The notes under the pieces are model-generated. The model ran no database searches. It saw only the letters and a program-made list of their open reading frames with translations, and was not told the DNA's origin. Made by a program: the position numbers and the translations under genes. Positions 1 to 5,716 of a stretch of DNA of 7,334 bases are shown piece by piece. Source of the DNA: Shewanellaceae bacterium UBA2521 (GTDB lineage: Bacteria; Pseudomonadota; Gammaproteobacteria; Enterobacterales; Shewanellaceae); NCBI GenBank assembly GCA_002341165.1, contig DDNL01000086.1, positions 2,393 through 9,726 of the forward strand, in the 5' to 3' direction. Each line of letters opens with the position of its first letter. Positions within the stretch are counted from its first letter, which is position 1.

Positions 1-930
1 GCTGACTATGTGAAGAACATGATCACAGGTGCTGCTCAGATGGACGGTGCTATCTTAGTTGTTGCTTCAACTGATGGTCCTATGCCACAAACTCGTGAGC
101 ACATCCTACTTTCACGTCAGGTTGGTGTTCCTTACATCGTTGTCTTCATGAACAAGTGTGACATGGTTGACGATGAAGAGTTGCTAGAACTTGTTGAAAT
201 GGAAGTTCGTGAACTTCTTTCTGAGTACGAATTCCCAGGTGACGACTTACCAGTTATCCAAGGTTCAGCTCTTAAAGCACTAGAAGGCGAGAAAGAGTGG
301 GAAGACAAGATCATTGAACTAGCTGACGCGCTAGATTCATACATCCCAGAGCCAGAGCGTGATATCGATCGTGATTTCATTCTTCCAATTGAAGATGTTT
401 TCTCAATCCAAGGTCGTGGTACTGTTGTAACAGGTCGTGTTGAGCGTGGTCTAGTCCGCGTTGGTGATGACGTTGAAATCGTTGGTATCAAAGACACAAC
501 AACAACAACATGTACTGGTGTTGAAATGTTCCGTAAGCTTCTTGACGAAGGTCGTGCGGGTGAGAACTGTGGTGTACTTCTACGTGGTGTTAAGCGTGAA
601 GACGTTCAGCGTGGTCAAGTCTTGGCTAAGCCTGGTTCTATCACTCCTCATACTAAGTTTGAGTCAGAAGTTTATGTTCTTTCTAAAGAAGAAGGTGGAC
701 GTCATACTCCATTCTTTAAAGGTTACCGTCCACAGTTCTACTTCCGTACAACTGACGTAACAGGTACGATTGAACTACCAGCTGGCGTTGAAATGGTTAT
801 GCCTGGTGACAACATCAAGATGGTTGTAGAGCTTATCTGCCCAATCGCGATGGACGAAGGTCTACGTTTCGCTATCCGTGAAGGTGGCCGTACAGTAGGT
901 GCTGGTGTTGTAGCTAAGATTATTGACTAA
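1..930 (+). CDS. tuf: Elongation factor Tu, 5'-truncated
   Basis: EF-Tu is the GTPase that carries aminoacyl-tRNA to the ribosomal A site in the cytoplasm. The window opens inside the gene: the frame runs from base 1 (Ala-Asp-Tyr-Val-Lys-Asn-Met, just after the DxxGH G3 box), so about 84 N-terminal residues with the P-loop are missing, judged against the 394-aa E. coli protein. Visible are the G4 box NKCD (window residues 51-54), the G5 box SALK (89-92), the domain 2 motif GRGTVVTGRVERG and the domain 3 stretch ending TVGAGVVAKIID. The GTG at base 10 is an internal Val, not a start. Arg codons are almost all CGT, as expected for a very highly expressed gene. Position next to the S10 operon corresponds to the tufA location of E. 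coli. Five consecutive ACA codons give a Thr run at residues 166-170. Identity is secure. Confidence 0.98.
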   Translation, partial: ADYVKNMITGAAQMDGAILVVASTDGPMPQTREHILLSRQVGVPYIVVFMNKCDMVDDEELLELVEMEVRELLSEYEFPGDDLPVIQGSALKALEGEKEWEDKIIELADALDSYIPEPERDIDRDFILPIEDVFSIQGRGTVVTGRVERGLVRVGDDVEIVGIKDTTTTTCTGVEMFRKLLDEGRAGENCGVLLRGVKREDVQRGQVLAKPGSITPHTKFESEVYVLSKEEGGRHTPFFKGYRPQFYFRTTDVTGTIELPAGVEMVMPGDNIKMVVELICPIAMDEGLRFAIREGGRTVGAGVVAKIID

Positions 931-954
931 TCTTTAGACAGCTCAGTCTTACAC

Positions 955-987
955 AAAAACACCGACTTCATTGAAGTCGGTGTTTTT
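955..987. terminator. Bidirectional Rho-independent terminator between tuf and the convergent minus-strand pair
   Basis: Arms 959-969 and 973-983 are perfectly complementary over 11 bp around the 3-nt loop ATT. An A tract (955-958) precedes the stem and a T run (983-988) follows it, so both strands show a GC-containing hairpin followed by Us. It lies 25 bp after the tuf stop and about 33 bp beyond the stop of the minus-strand gene, so it can serve both converging transcripts. Confidence 0.93.
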
Positions 988-1020
988 TATTGCGGATGTT
1001 ACAAATCTATGTCTTATACC

Positions 1021-1869
1021 TTATGCCATGGTTAGGATTTCAAAGTCACTTTGCTGAAAGGGTCTTCCTAATGCTTGTAACTTATCTTCAACCCAAATTC
1101 TTGATTTTTGACTGAGCAGTGATAGAGGATCCGCTTGAAGCTTTTCTAGCAAGAATTCTATATATAAATCAGCACGAATAACGCTGCATGAGTTTTTGAT
1201 CACGTGCAGTAGGCGTGCATTGATTAAATCAAGTTTCAGCTGATCCCAATCATAACTTAAAGAGGTACCCCAAGGCCAAAAATGTGACGTGAATTGAATA
1301 TCAAATACTTTGTCGTGCGAGCGGTAAGAGCCTCGGAATGTTTTCTGATAGCGATAAGGTATGTTTATTAAAGCTTCTGCTTGATGAATTAGGGTACCTG
1401 AAGCAAGATCGCAGCCATAAAAAAGAATTTGTGCTTTTTGCTGCACTAGCATATCAAAAGAGCTGCCTAATCCAAAAGGCCGAACGATCTCTCGGGGTAT
1501 GAGCCATGTATCCGCACAAAGTTTCTGCCCACTGAAAGTAAAAACAGGATCAAAGGATCGCCACTTTGCATAATGCTGTCTGGCATACTCACTGAGTAAA
1601 CCGATCTCAGATGCTGAATGGTTCACATCAAATGTTCCAGATTTAAAGAATTGATAATTAAAAGTTGGAAAGACTAAAACTCTTTCATCAGCAAGGGATT
1701 GAAGTAGTTTCACGTGCGCAGATAAAAAGGCATCAGGCTTTTTTGTATTAAGAGGCTCAGTTACATAATTGCGTACTTTGGTGACGCCTGAATGCACAAA
1801 GAGCATTTCACTCACTGGATCATTTAAATGATACCTTAGCTGTTGTAATTCATGAGGTATACGCGTCAT
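1021..1869 (-). CDS. AAC(3)-family (aminoglycoside 3-N-acetyltransferase fold) acyltransferase-like protein
   Basis: This 282-aa protein has the AAC(3)/YokD fold signature. With numbering from the start chosen here, VHSG is at 25-28 (family VHSS), FPTF at 67-70, a GLLSEYAR block at about 90-97, RSFDP at 104-108, and TLIHQAE at 159-165 carrying the His162 and Glu165 expected at the active site. Family members transfer an acyl group, usually acetyl from acetyl-CoA, to an amine. The family RSxHP motif reads RSFDP here and the Gly-Gly of the N-terminal loop is absent, so aminoglycosides are an unlikely substrate. The frame stays open to a TTG at 1962, but the ATG at 1869 has AAGAG 8 nt upstream, gives the usual distance to VHSG, and cuts the overlap with the upstream gene from 113 to 20 bp. 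Translational coupling to that gene is likely. Related proteins occur in surface-polysaccharide loci (recollection, not tested). Confidence 0.8.
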   Translation of the reverse strand: MTRIPHELQQLRYHLNDPVSEMLFVHSGVTKVRNYVTEPLNTKKPDAFLSAHVKLLQSLADERVLVFPTFNYQFFKSGTFDVNHSASEIGLLSEYARQHYAKWRSFDPVFTFSGQKLCADTWLIPREIVRPFGLGSSFDMLVQQKAQILFYGCDLASGTLIHQAEALINIPYRYQKTFRGSYRSHDKVFDIQFTSHFWPWGTSLSYDWDQLKLDLINARLLHVIKNSCSVIRADLYIEFLLEKLQADPLSLLSQKSRIWVEDKLQALGRPFQQSDFEILTMA

Positions 1870-3160
1870 ATCTAGTGCTCTTGATGAGTTGATGATCTTT
1901 AAGTTTTTGTATGATATCGGTAAGTTCATGGATGGGGACTTTAATTTTATTTGCGATATCAATTAAATCCATTGTGCCATCGCAGTAGGCGAGTAAGTTC
2001 ATTTGATTGGCAACTAAGGCTCCAGATTCTTTAGTGCTGATTAGAGCGTAGAGGCCTCTTTTGCCCAATTGTGGCTCGCAAGGTAGTACAGCTTGTAGTA
2101 TCTCGTTGTGCTCTAGTGCTTTGATGACTTTTTGCATAACCTCATAGCTACCCGCTAAACCTGACGGAGTAACTAAACCTAAATCATCAAGAGATGTATG
2201 GTATTCGGGGTATTCGCCATACTTGGTTCTCATCACAGAACAAACAGGTAAATCAATACCTGGACTGCAATATTGGCGCTCATCTGAGCCTCTGTCTAAA
2301 TAAGAGTAACTTTTGTAATCAGGATGATGGTGTTTCAGCACATGCAGCGCTGCTTTATCTGCTAATGTATTTTCTTTACGTGAAGGTAAGTAGGAATAGC
2401 TTCGATCATCCCCCATGCAAGATAAGTTGAAGCCAGCTATGACATGCTGCTTTAGCTGTTCATGGCATGTACTTAAATAGGCGATAGAGCCGATCGTTTC
2501 AGGAATAATGACGACGCGGTATGTATAGTGTCTATGAGGTAAGCTAGCAATCCATTTAGCTAAGTAGGTTGCTACAACAGGACCAGAGAGTTCATTATTT
2601 GCCATAGACGGATGACAAAGGTATGAAGAGAGAAAGATCTCTTCTTTAGATTCTCCAGGTATAATCAGTTCACCATAGTTGAGTACACCATCTTGTAGAG
2701 ATGAATCAATGACAACCTGATATGTGCCTTCTTGTAAGGTTTCTCTTTCAGCATGAGTGATACAAAAGCCCCAAGATTCTTTGTAATAAGAGGTAATATA
2801 AGGAATGGCAGCAGGTTGCTCTGGTAGAGAGTAAAGGTGCTGTTGTAGATCTGCTAAAGATATACTTTGATTGACAGGTATTGAATAACCGACAACATGC
2901 AGGTTAGATTGCTTAAATGAACATATCTTATGACCTGCAGGCGTGATGATGTAAGCATCTTGTATATGCCATTCTTTAGGTATGGTCCAGTCAAAGCATG
3001 TGGTTCCAGTAGGGATACTGTGGACGCATAGGTCTGGTAGTATTTGTTTGAGGATATCTAAAGATTGTCTGAAACCGGGTCCTGCTAAACTTCGACAAAT
3101 AGGGAAAAGATCACGGCATAGGTGATGCATTTCATGGCCTAGTTGATGTGCTTTTTTCAT
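1850..3160 (-). CDS. M28-like aminopeptidase-fold protein with C-terminal winged helix (DUF2172/DUF4910/HTH_47)
   Basis: This 436-aa protein has the full architecture of the family. An N-terminal segment with CRSLAGPGFRQSLDIL (22-37) and FDWTIPKEW (56-64) leads into an M28-like zinc hydrolase core, followed by a winged helix at about 366-430 (GLYALISTKESG, then LAYCDGTMDLIDIA). Likely metal or catalytic residues in conserved blocks are His183 (CHPSMANNELSG), Glu221 (PETIGS), Asp251/Asp252 (GDDRSY) and His321 (EYHTSLDDL). The length is full and there is no signal peptide, so it should be cytoplasmic. The biochemical activity of the family is not established; peptidase or amidohydrolase action on a small molecule or glycan amide is inferred from the fold. 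The ATG has AAAGAG about 6 nt upstream. Its 3' end overlaps the AAC(3)-like gene, so the two form one transcription unit. Relatives are commonly seen in polysaccharide biosynthesis clusters (recollection). Confidence 0.88.
   Translation of the reverse strand: MKKAHQLGHEMHHLCRDLFPICRSLAGPGFRQSLDILKQILPDLCVHSIPTGTTCFDWTIPKEWHIQDAYIITPAGHKICSFKQSNLHVVGYSIPVNQSISLADLQQHLYSLPEQPAAIPYITSYYKESWGFCITHAERETLQEGTYQVVIDSSLQDGVLNYGELIIPGESKEEIFLSSYLCHPSMANNELSGPVVATYLAKWIASLPHRHYTYRVVIIPETIGSIAYLSTCHEQLKQHVIAGFNLSCMGDDRSYSYLPSRKENTLADKAALHVLKHHHPDYKSYSYLDRGSDERQYCSPGIDLPVCSVMRTKYGEYPEYHTSLDDLGLVTPSGLAGSYEVMQKVIKALEHNEILQAVLPCEPQLGKRGLYALISTKESGALVANQMNLLAYCDGTMDLIDIANKIKVPIHELTDIIQKLKDHQLIKSTRYDAYTS
1870..1882 (-). 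promoter_or_regulatory. Ribosome binding site that decides the AAC(3)-like start
   Basis: On the minus strand AAGAG (1882-1878) stands 8 nt before the ATG at 1869-1867. Neither the ATG at 1929 nor the TTG at 1962 in the same frame has a comparable purine-rich site. The site lies inside the last codons of the upstream gene, which fits translational coupling. Confidence 0.5.
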
Positions 3161-3200
3161 AGCGTACTCTTTATTCCTTGAGATTTAGATTATTTAAAAT

Positions 3201-3206
3201 ACTATA
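3201..3206 (-). promoter_or_regulatory. Candidate -10 element for the minus-strand pair
   Basis: Read on the minus strand this is TATAGT, five of six matches to TATAAT, 40 bp upstream of the ATG at 3160. No good -35 element lies 16-18 bp further upstream, so the promoter would need an activator or be weak. The assignment rests on one hexamer in AT-rich DNA. Confidence 0.3.
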
Positions 3207-3231
3207 ACAAAAAGAAGCCGTGTTAAACACT

Positions 3232-3244
3232 TTTGATGATCAAA
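3232..3244. repeat. Small palindrome in the divergent promoter region
   Basis: TTTGATGATCAAA has 6-bp arms (3232-3237 and 3239-3244) around a central G. It lies just upstream of the candidate -10 of the minus-strand pair, a position where a dimeric regulator could act. No regulator gene is present in the window to assign it to. Confidence 0.4.
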
Positions 3245-3261
3245 TATAAGATAAGCTCAAT

Positions 3262-3277
3262 AATTATAATTATAATT
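3262..3277. repeat. 16-bp perfect AT palindrome
   Basis: AATTATAATTATAATT reads the same on both strands. It contains two tandem TATAAT hexamers on the plus strand (3265-3270, 3271-3276). It could be an operator or a pair of -10 boxes for the dioxygenase gene, or chance in AT-only sequence. Confidence 0.4.
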
Positions 3278-3325
3278 TTACTAGAATTTTATGTTGATCT
3301 AGGTTATCTTTTCGTGGTACTTATT

Positions 3326-3354
3326 TTGAGTAAAAGTGATACTCATGAGATAAA
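3326..3354 (+). promoter_or_regulatory. Candidate promoter of the PhyH-family gene
   Basis: TTGAGT (3326-3331; four of six matches to TTGACA) is followed after 17 bp by GATAAA (3349-3354; four of six matches to TATAAT). This would start the transcript near 3361, leaving only a short leader that just contains the ribosome binding site. The TATAAT boxes at 3265-3276 are the alternative, but they lack a -35 element. Confidence 0.25.
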
Positions 3355-3365
3355 ATATAAATTTT

Positions 3366-3372
3366 AGAAGGA
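3366..3372 (+). promoter_or_regulatory. Strong ribosome binding site before a GTG start
   Basis: AGAAGGA stands 7 nt before the GTG at 3380. It fixes the start codon of the dioxygenase gene despite the non-ATG initiator; the next in-frame Met is codon 24. Confidence 0.75.
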
Positions 3373-3379
3373 ATTAAAA

Positions 3380-4330
3380 GTGGATTATTTAGATAATTTA
3401 AAAAAAGAAGGAGCGTACTTGTTTGGTCAGCTTTTTAACAAAGAAAAAATGAAAGTGCTTTACCAAAAAATGCTTGAATCTCGTGAATTTGGGCCTGAAA
3501 TTTTTTTATCAGAAGAAAGCTATAGAGCCAAGCCTGTTCATGTAAAGTGTAATCCAAGTCAAGACTTTAATTTCCTCAATCAATTTGAAGATGAGTTAAA
3601 ACTGATTGAGCAGAACTCCGAAATTCAGGAGAGCTTGAGCTATATGCTTGGGGATGACTATGAGGTGGTCATCAAAAAAGCGATCTGTGGCGTACCTGAT
3701 GTTTGGTTACCTGATTGGGTGAGAAGCGAGATTAAAGGCTTGAATGTCGCTAATTTGGGCTGCTATATTAAACCTGAGTATCGCGATATCACCTATTTCA
3801 GAGGAATTGACTTTCATCAGGATATTATAGACTGGCCACAAGGTAAAACTGACCTTGATCCCTCTACATTTCTTACTTTGTATGTCTATCTGCATGATGT
3901 TGATGTGGAAGACTCCCCTTTACACCTACTTAAAAATACGCATAAAATGGGCGCAACCCTCTTTCCACATAAGCTGAGCAGAGTAGAGCAGACCCAGCAT
4001 CAATGGCAATATACCAGCGATAGCGAGCGAACGATAATATGCCAAGATCATGTTCTGAAAGGACCTGCTGGATATGCTGCTATGTGGCATAATTGTACTC
4101 TACATGGCACCTGCCCTGTTATAGAGGAGTCCAAGAACTTTCGTTTATCACTGAGATACTTAGTGGGTAAGTCCAAGGGCAATAAAAGTAGAACAGGGAT
4201 TGATGATGTGAATGAGACCATAGAGGGTGAGTTAAGGCCTATACGTACTCGGTTTGACCTAGACGAACAAAATAAAGCCAAATTTAGAGCCAATATCATT
4301 AACTCGGCAGAGTTAAGCTCTAGCTCTTAA
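3380..4330 (+). CDS. Phytanoyl-CoA dioxygenase (PhyH) family Fe(II)/2-oxoglutarate oxygenase
   Basis: This 316-aa protein carries the facial triad of the PhyH family: His146 and Asp148 in DFHQDIIDWP, and His242 in LHGTCP. Arg255 or Arg259 (FRLSLRYLV) is positioned to bind 2-oxoglutarate. The block LYVYLHDVDVEDSPLHLL (168-185) and THKMGATLFPH (188-198) form the central double-stranded beta-helix. Such enzymes hydroxylate small molecules, lipids or sugar-linked compounds using O2 and 2-oxoglutarate; the substrate here is unknown. It starts with GTG. The tail is low-complexity and ends in four Ser. It is transcribed divergently from the M28-like/AAC(3)-like pair and probably belongs to the same functional islet. 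Arg codons AGA and AGG are frequent, unlike in the flanking translation genes, which suggests modest expression and perhaps acquisition. The family call is firm; the substrate is not. Confidence 0.88.
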   Translation: MDYLDNLKKEGAYLFGQLFNKEKMKVLYQKMLESREFGPEIFLSEESYRAKPVHVKCNPSQDFNFLNQFEDELKLIEQNSEIQESLSYMLGDDYEVVIKKAICGVPDVWLPDWVRSEIKGLNVANLGCYIKPEYRDITYFRGIDFHQDIIDWPQGKTDLDPSTFLTLYVYLHDVDVEDSPLHLLKNTHKMGATLFPHKLSRVEQTQHQWQYTSDSERTIICQDHVLKGPAGYAAMWHNCTLHGTCPVIEESKNFRLSLRYLVGKSKGNKSRTGIDDVNETIEGELRPIRTRFDLDEQNKAKFRANIINSAELSSSS

Positions 4331-4385
4331 GATAATAGGCTTTGCCTTCTGTACGATCTATTTTGCTTTATCTACTATAGCATGG

Positions 4386-4418
4386 CATTTACCTCTATTG
4401 ACAGGGGCGAGGTAAATG
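4386..4418 (+). terminator. Possible terminator of the PhyH-family gene
   Basis: Arms 4386-4395 and 4409-4418 pair perfectly over 10 bp around a 13-nt loop, extendable by two G-T pairs. Only TTT follows, so intrinsic termination would be weak. It lies 55 bp after the stop codon. Confidence 0.45.
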
Positions 4419-4538
4419 TTTAAACCTGATTGATGATAGTCCCGATATCCTACCTTATATCTGAAATAGCTCTAAATACCCCCTAATAGCTCTCAACAGC
4501 ACCTATGGGAAGCTCTAGTTTATTGCCTGATTTGGGGG

Positions 4539-4566
4539 TTGCATTCCTTATAGATGTGTGTATAAT
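4539..4566 (+). promoter_or_regulatory. Promoter of the S10 operon
   Basis: A consensus TATAAT -10 lies at 4561-4566. TTGCAT (4539-4544), 16 bp upstream, is the best -35 element, with only the TTG conserved. Initiation would fall near 4573, giving a leader of about 150 nt before rpsJ, similar in size to the S10 leader of E. coli. Confidence 0.65.
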
Positions 4567-4572
4567 TGCATC

Positions 4573-4723
4573 GATTATTTAGTGGCTAGTTGTTTTAGTC
4601 GCTTGTGACAGGACTTCAATAAGAAGTCAATGGTTAGTATTTAATTGCTGGCTTCATTTCCTCAAATAAAGGAAGTGAGGTGCGGTGGTTTTTTTTCACA
4701 CGTAATTTTGGGAGCTCTGGTCA
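4573..4723 (+). promoter_or_regulatory. S10 operon leader, probable L4-responsive autoregulatory region
   Basis: In E. coli and relatives ribosomal protein L4 binds the S10 mRNA leader and represses the operon by attenuation and translation inhibition. The sequence here has matching elements: a 6-bp hairpin (GACTTC 4612-4617 with GAAGTC 4623-4628), then a long hairpin running into a U tract, then GGGAG 9 nt before the rpsJ ATG. rplD, encoding L4, is the third gene of the operon. Control by L4 is inferred from family knowledge and structure; no sequence alignment to known leaders was possible. Confidence 0.6.
4643..4696 (+). terminator. Attenuator-like hairpin in the S10 leader
   Basis: Positions 4651-4662 pair with 4670-4681 (12 pairs including three G-U) around a 7-nt loop. 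Skipping a bulged G at 4682, 4643-4650 pair with 4683-4690, lengthening the stem to about 20 pairs. A run of eight T residues (4689-4696) follows or forms the base of the stem. This is a terminator-like structure upstream of rpsJ rather than after a gene, as expected for an attenuator. Confidence 0.6.
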
Positions 4724-5035
4724 ATGCAGAACCAAAGAATCCGTATCCGCTTGAAAGGATTTGATCACCGTTTGATCGACACTTCAACTGCGGAAATAGT
4801 TGAAACTGCTAAACGTACAGGCGCACAGGTTCGTGGACCTATTCCACTACCAACGCGTAAAGAGCGTTACACAGTTTTGATTTCTCCGCATGTGAACAAA
4901 GATGCGCGAGATCAGTACGAAATTCGCACACATAAGCGTCTTCTTGACATTGTAGAACCCACTGAAAAAACTGTGGATGCTTTAATGAAGTTAGATCTTG
5001 CTGCTGGTGTGGATGTTCAGATCAGCTTGAAATAA
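4724..5035 (+). CDS. rpsJ: 30S ribosomal protein S10 (NusE)
   Basis: S10 is a 30S head protein and, as NusE, binds NusB and NusG in transcription antitermination and coupling. The 103-aa product matches the E. coli and Pseudomonas proteins across its length: QRIRIRLKGFDHRLID at the N-terminus, TAKRTGAQVRGPIPLPTRKE in the loop, SPHVNKDARDQYEIRTHKR, and DLAAGVDVQISLK at the end. Start is the ATG with GGGAG 9 nt upstream. It is the first gene of the S10 operon, about 150 nt after the predicted transcription start and 27 nt before rplC. In most gammaproteobacteria tuf lies directly upstream; here three accessory genes intervene. Confidence 0.98.
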   Translation: MQNQRIRIRLKGFDHRLIDTSTAEIVETAKRTGAQVRGPIPLPTRKERYTVLISPHVNKDARDQYEIRTHKRLLDIVEPTEKTVDALMKLDLAAGVDVQISLK

Positions 5036-5062
5036 TGATCTAAATCGAATGAGGTTTATGAA

Positions 5063-5701
5063 ATGACTATCGGTCTAGTAGGTCGTAAGTTGGGAATGAC
5101 ACGAGTCTTCACTGAAGACGGTGCATCAATCCCAGTAACCGTTGTTGAAGTAGAGCCAAATAAAGTAACTCAGGTTAAAAATAATGAAACTGATGGTTAC
5201 AGTGCACTACAAATCACAACAGGTACAAAAAAAGTTAATCGTGTAACTAAGGCGCAAGCTGGACATTTTGCTAAAGCAGGTGTTGAAGCTGGCCGTGGTT
5301 TATGGGAATTTAGACTACCTTCTGAAGAAGCTGAAAAAGTTGAGCTAGGCGTAGAGTATACAGTAAACATGTTCTCTGATGTCAAAGTTGTTGACGTAAC
5401 AGGCCGCTCTAAAGGTAAAGGCTTCCAAGGTGCTGTAAAGCGTTGGAATTTCCGTACGCAAGACGCGACACATGGTAACTCGCTTGCACATCGTGCTCCA
5501 GGTTCAATTGGCCAAAACCAAACACCAGGTCGTGTTTTTAAAGGCAAAAAAATGGCTGGACACATGGGTAGTGAGCAAGTGACTGTTCAATCATTGGAAT
5601 TAGTACGTGTTGATGCAGAGCGTAATTTGCTTCTGATCAAAGGTGCTGTTCCAGGTTCAACTGGGGCTGACGTTGTCGTTAAGCCTGCTGTTAAAGTTTA
5701 A
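5063..5701 (+). CDS. rplC: 50S ribosomal protein L3
   Basis: L3 is an early-assembly 23S rRNA-binding protein whose long extension reaches towards the peptidyl transferase centre. The 212-aa product begins MTIGLVGRKLGMTRVF and ends VVVKPAVKV, with the family core KRWNFRTQDATHGNS and GSIGQNQTPGRVFKGKKMAG. Gln153 in GQNQ corresponds to the E. coli Gln150 that PrmB methylates, so the modification site is kept. The ATG at 5063 is preceded by GAGG 8 nt upstream; an out-of-frame ATG at 5058 is followed at once by a stop. It sits 27 nt after rpsJ and 15 nt before rplD within the operon. Confidence 0.98.
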   Translation: MTIGLVGRKLGMTRVFTEDGASIPVTVVEVEPNKVTQVKNNETDGYSALQITTGTKKVNRVTKAQAGHFAKAGVEAGRGLWEFRLPSEEAEKVELGVEYTVNMFSDVKVVDVTGRSKGKGFQGAVKRWNFRTQDATHGNSLAHRAPGSIGQNQTPGRVFKGKKMAGHMGSEQVTVQSLELVRVDAERNLLLIKGAVPGSTGADVVVKPAVKV

Positions 5702-5716
5702 CACTGGGAGATAGTC

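Larger units (their letters stand above)
3161..3379. promoter_or_regulatory. AT-rich divergent intergenic region
   Basis: This 219-bp gap separates the minus-strand pair from the plus-strand dioxygenase gene and must hold the promoters of both. It is far more AT-rich than its surroundings and contains two palindromes (3232-3244 and 3262-3277). No ORF of note and no RNA gene is apparent in it. Confidence 0.6.
4331..4723 (+). other. Non-coding region between the PhyH gene and rpsJ
   Basis: This 393-bp stretch has no credible gene. The left part (4331-4430) holds a hairpin that may end the PhyH transcript. The middle (4431-4540) contains a 9-bp direct repeat (AATAGCTCT at 4465-4473 and 4485-4493, period 20) and nothing recognisable as an RNA gene. 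The right part (4539-4723) is the S10 promoter and leader. Confidence 0.6.

Noticed and set aside
461..760. Open frame of 99 codons overlapping tuf in another phase
   Set aside because: It lies wholly within the certain EF-Tu reading frame, has low-complexity composition and no ribosome site.
931..1020. tRNA gene downstream of tuf
   Set aside because: No cloverleaf or T-arm GTTCRANNC motif is present; the interval is filled by the terminator.
3294..3324. TTGATC plus TACTTA as the PhyH promoter
   Set aside because: The -10 hexamer matches consensus at only two positions.
4048..4299. Minus-strand open frame opposite the 3' part of the PhyH gene
   Set aside because: The plus-strand frame carries the family's distal His and Arg here; the antisense frame has no start signal or recognisable motif.
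4338..4348. AGGC-TTT-GCCT hairpin just after the PhyH stop as a terminator
   Set aside because: Only a 4-bp stem with no T tract after it; the hairpin at 4386-4418 is a better candidate.
4431..4540. Riboswitch or small RNA upstream of the S10 promoter
   Set aside because: No stable multi-stem fold or known aptamer motif was seen, only short direct repeats.
991..4723. Insertion sequence or integrative element carrying the islet
   Set aside because: No transposase or integrase frame, no terminal inverted repeats and no clear target-site duplication at either edge could be found by eye.
5197..5565. Minus-strand open frame of 122 codons opposite rplC
   Set aside because: It is the antisense of a strongly conserved L3 gene, with no recognisable domain.
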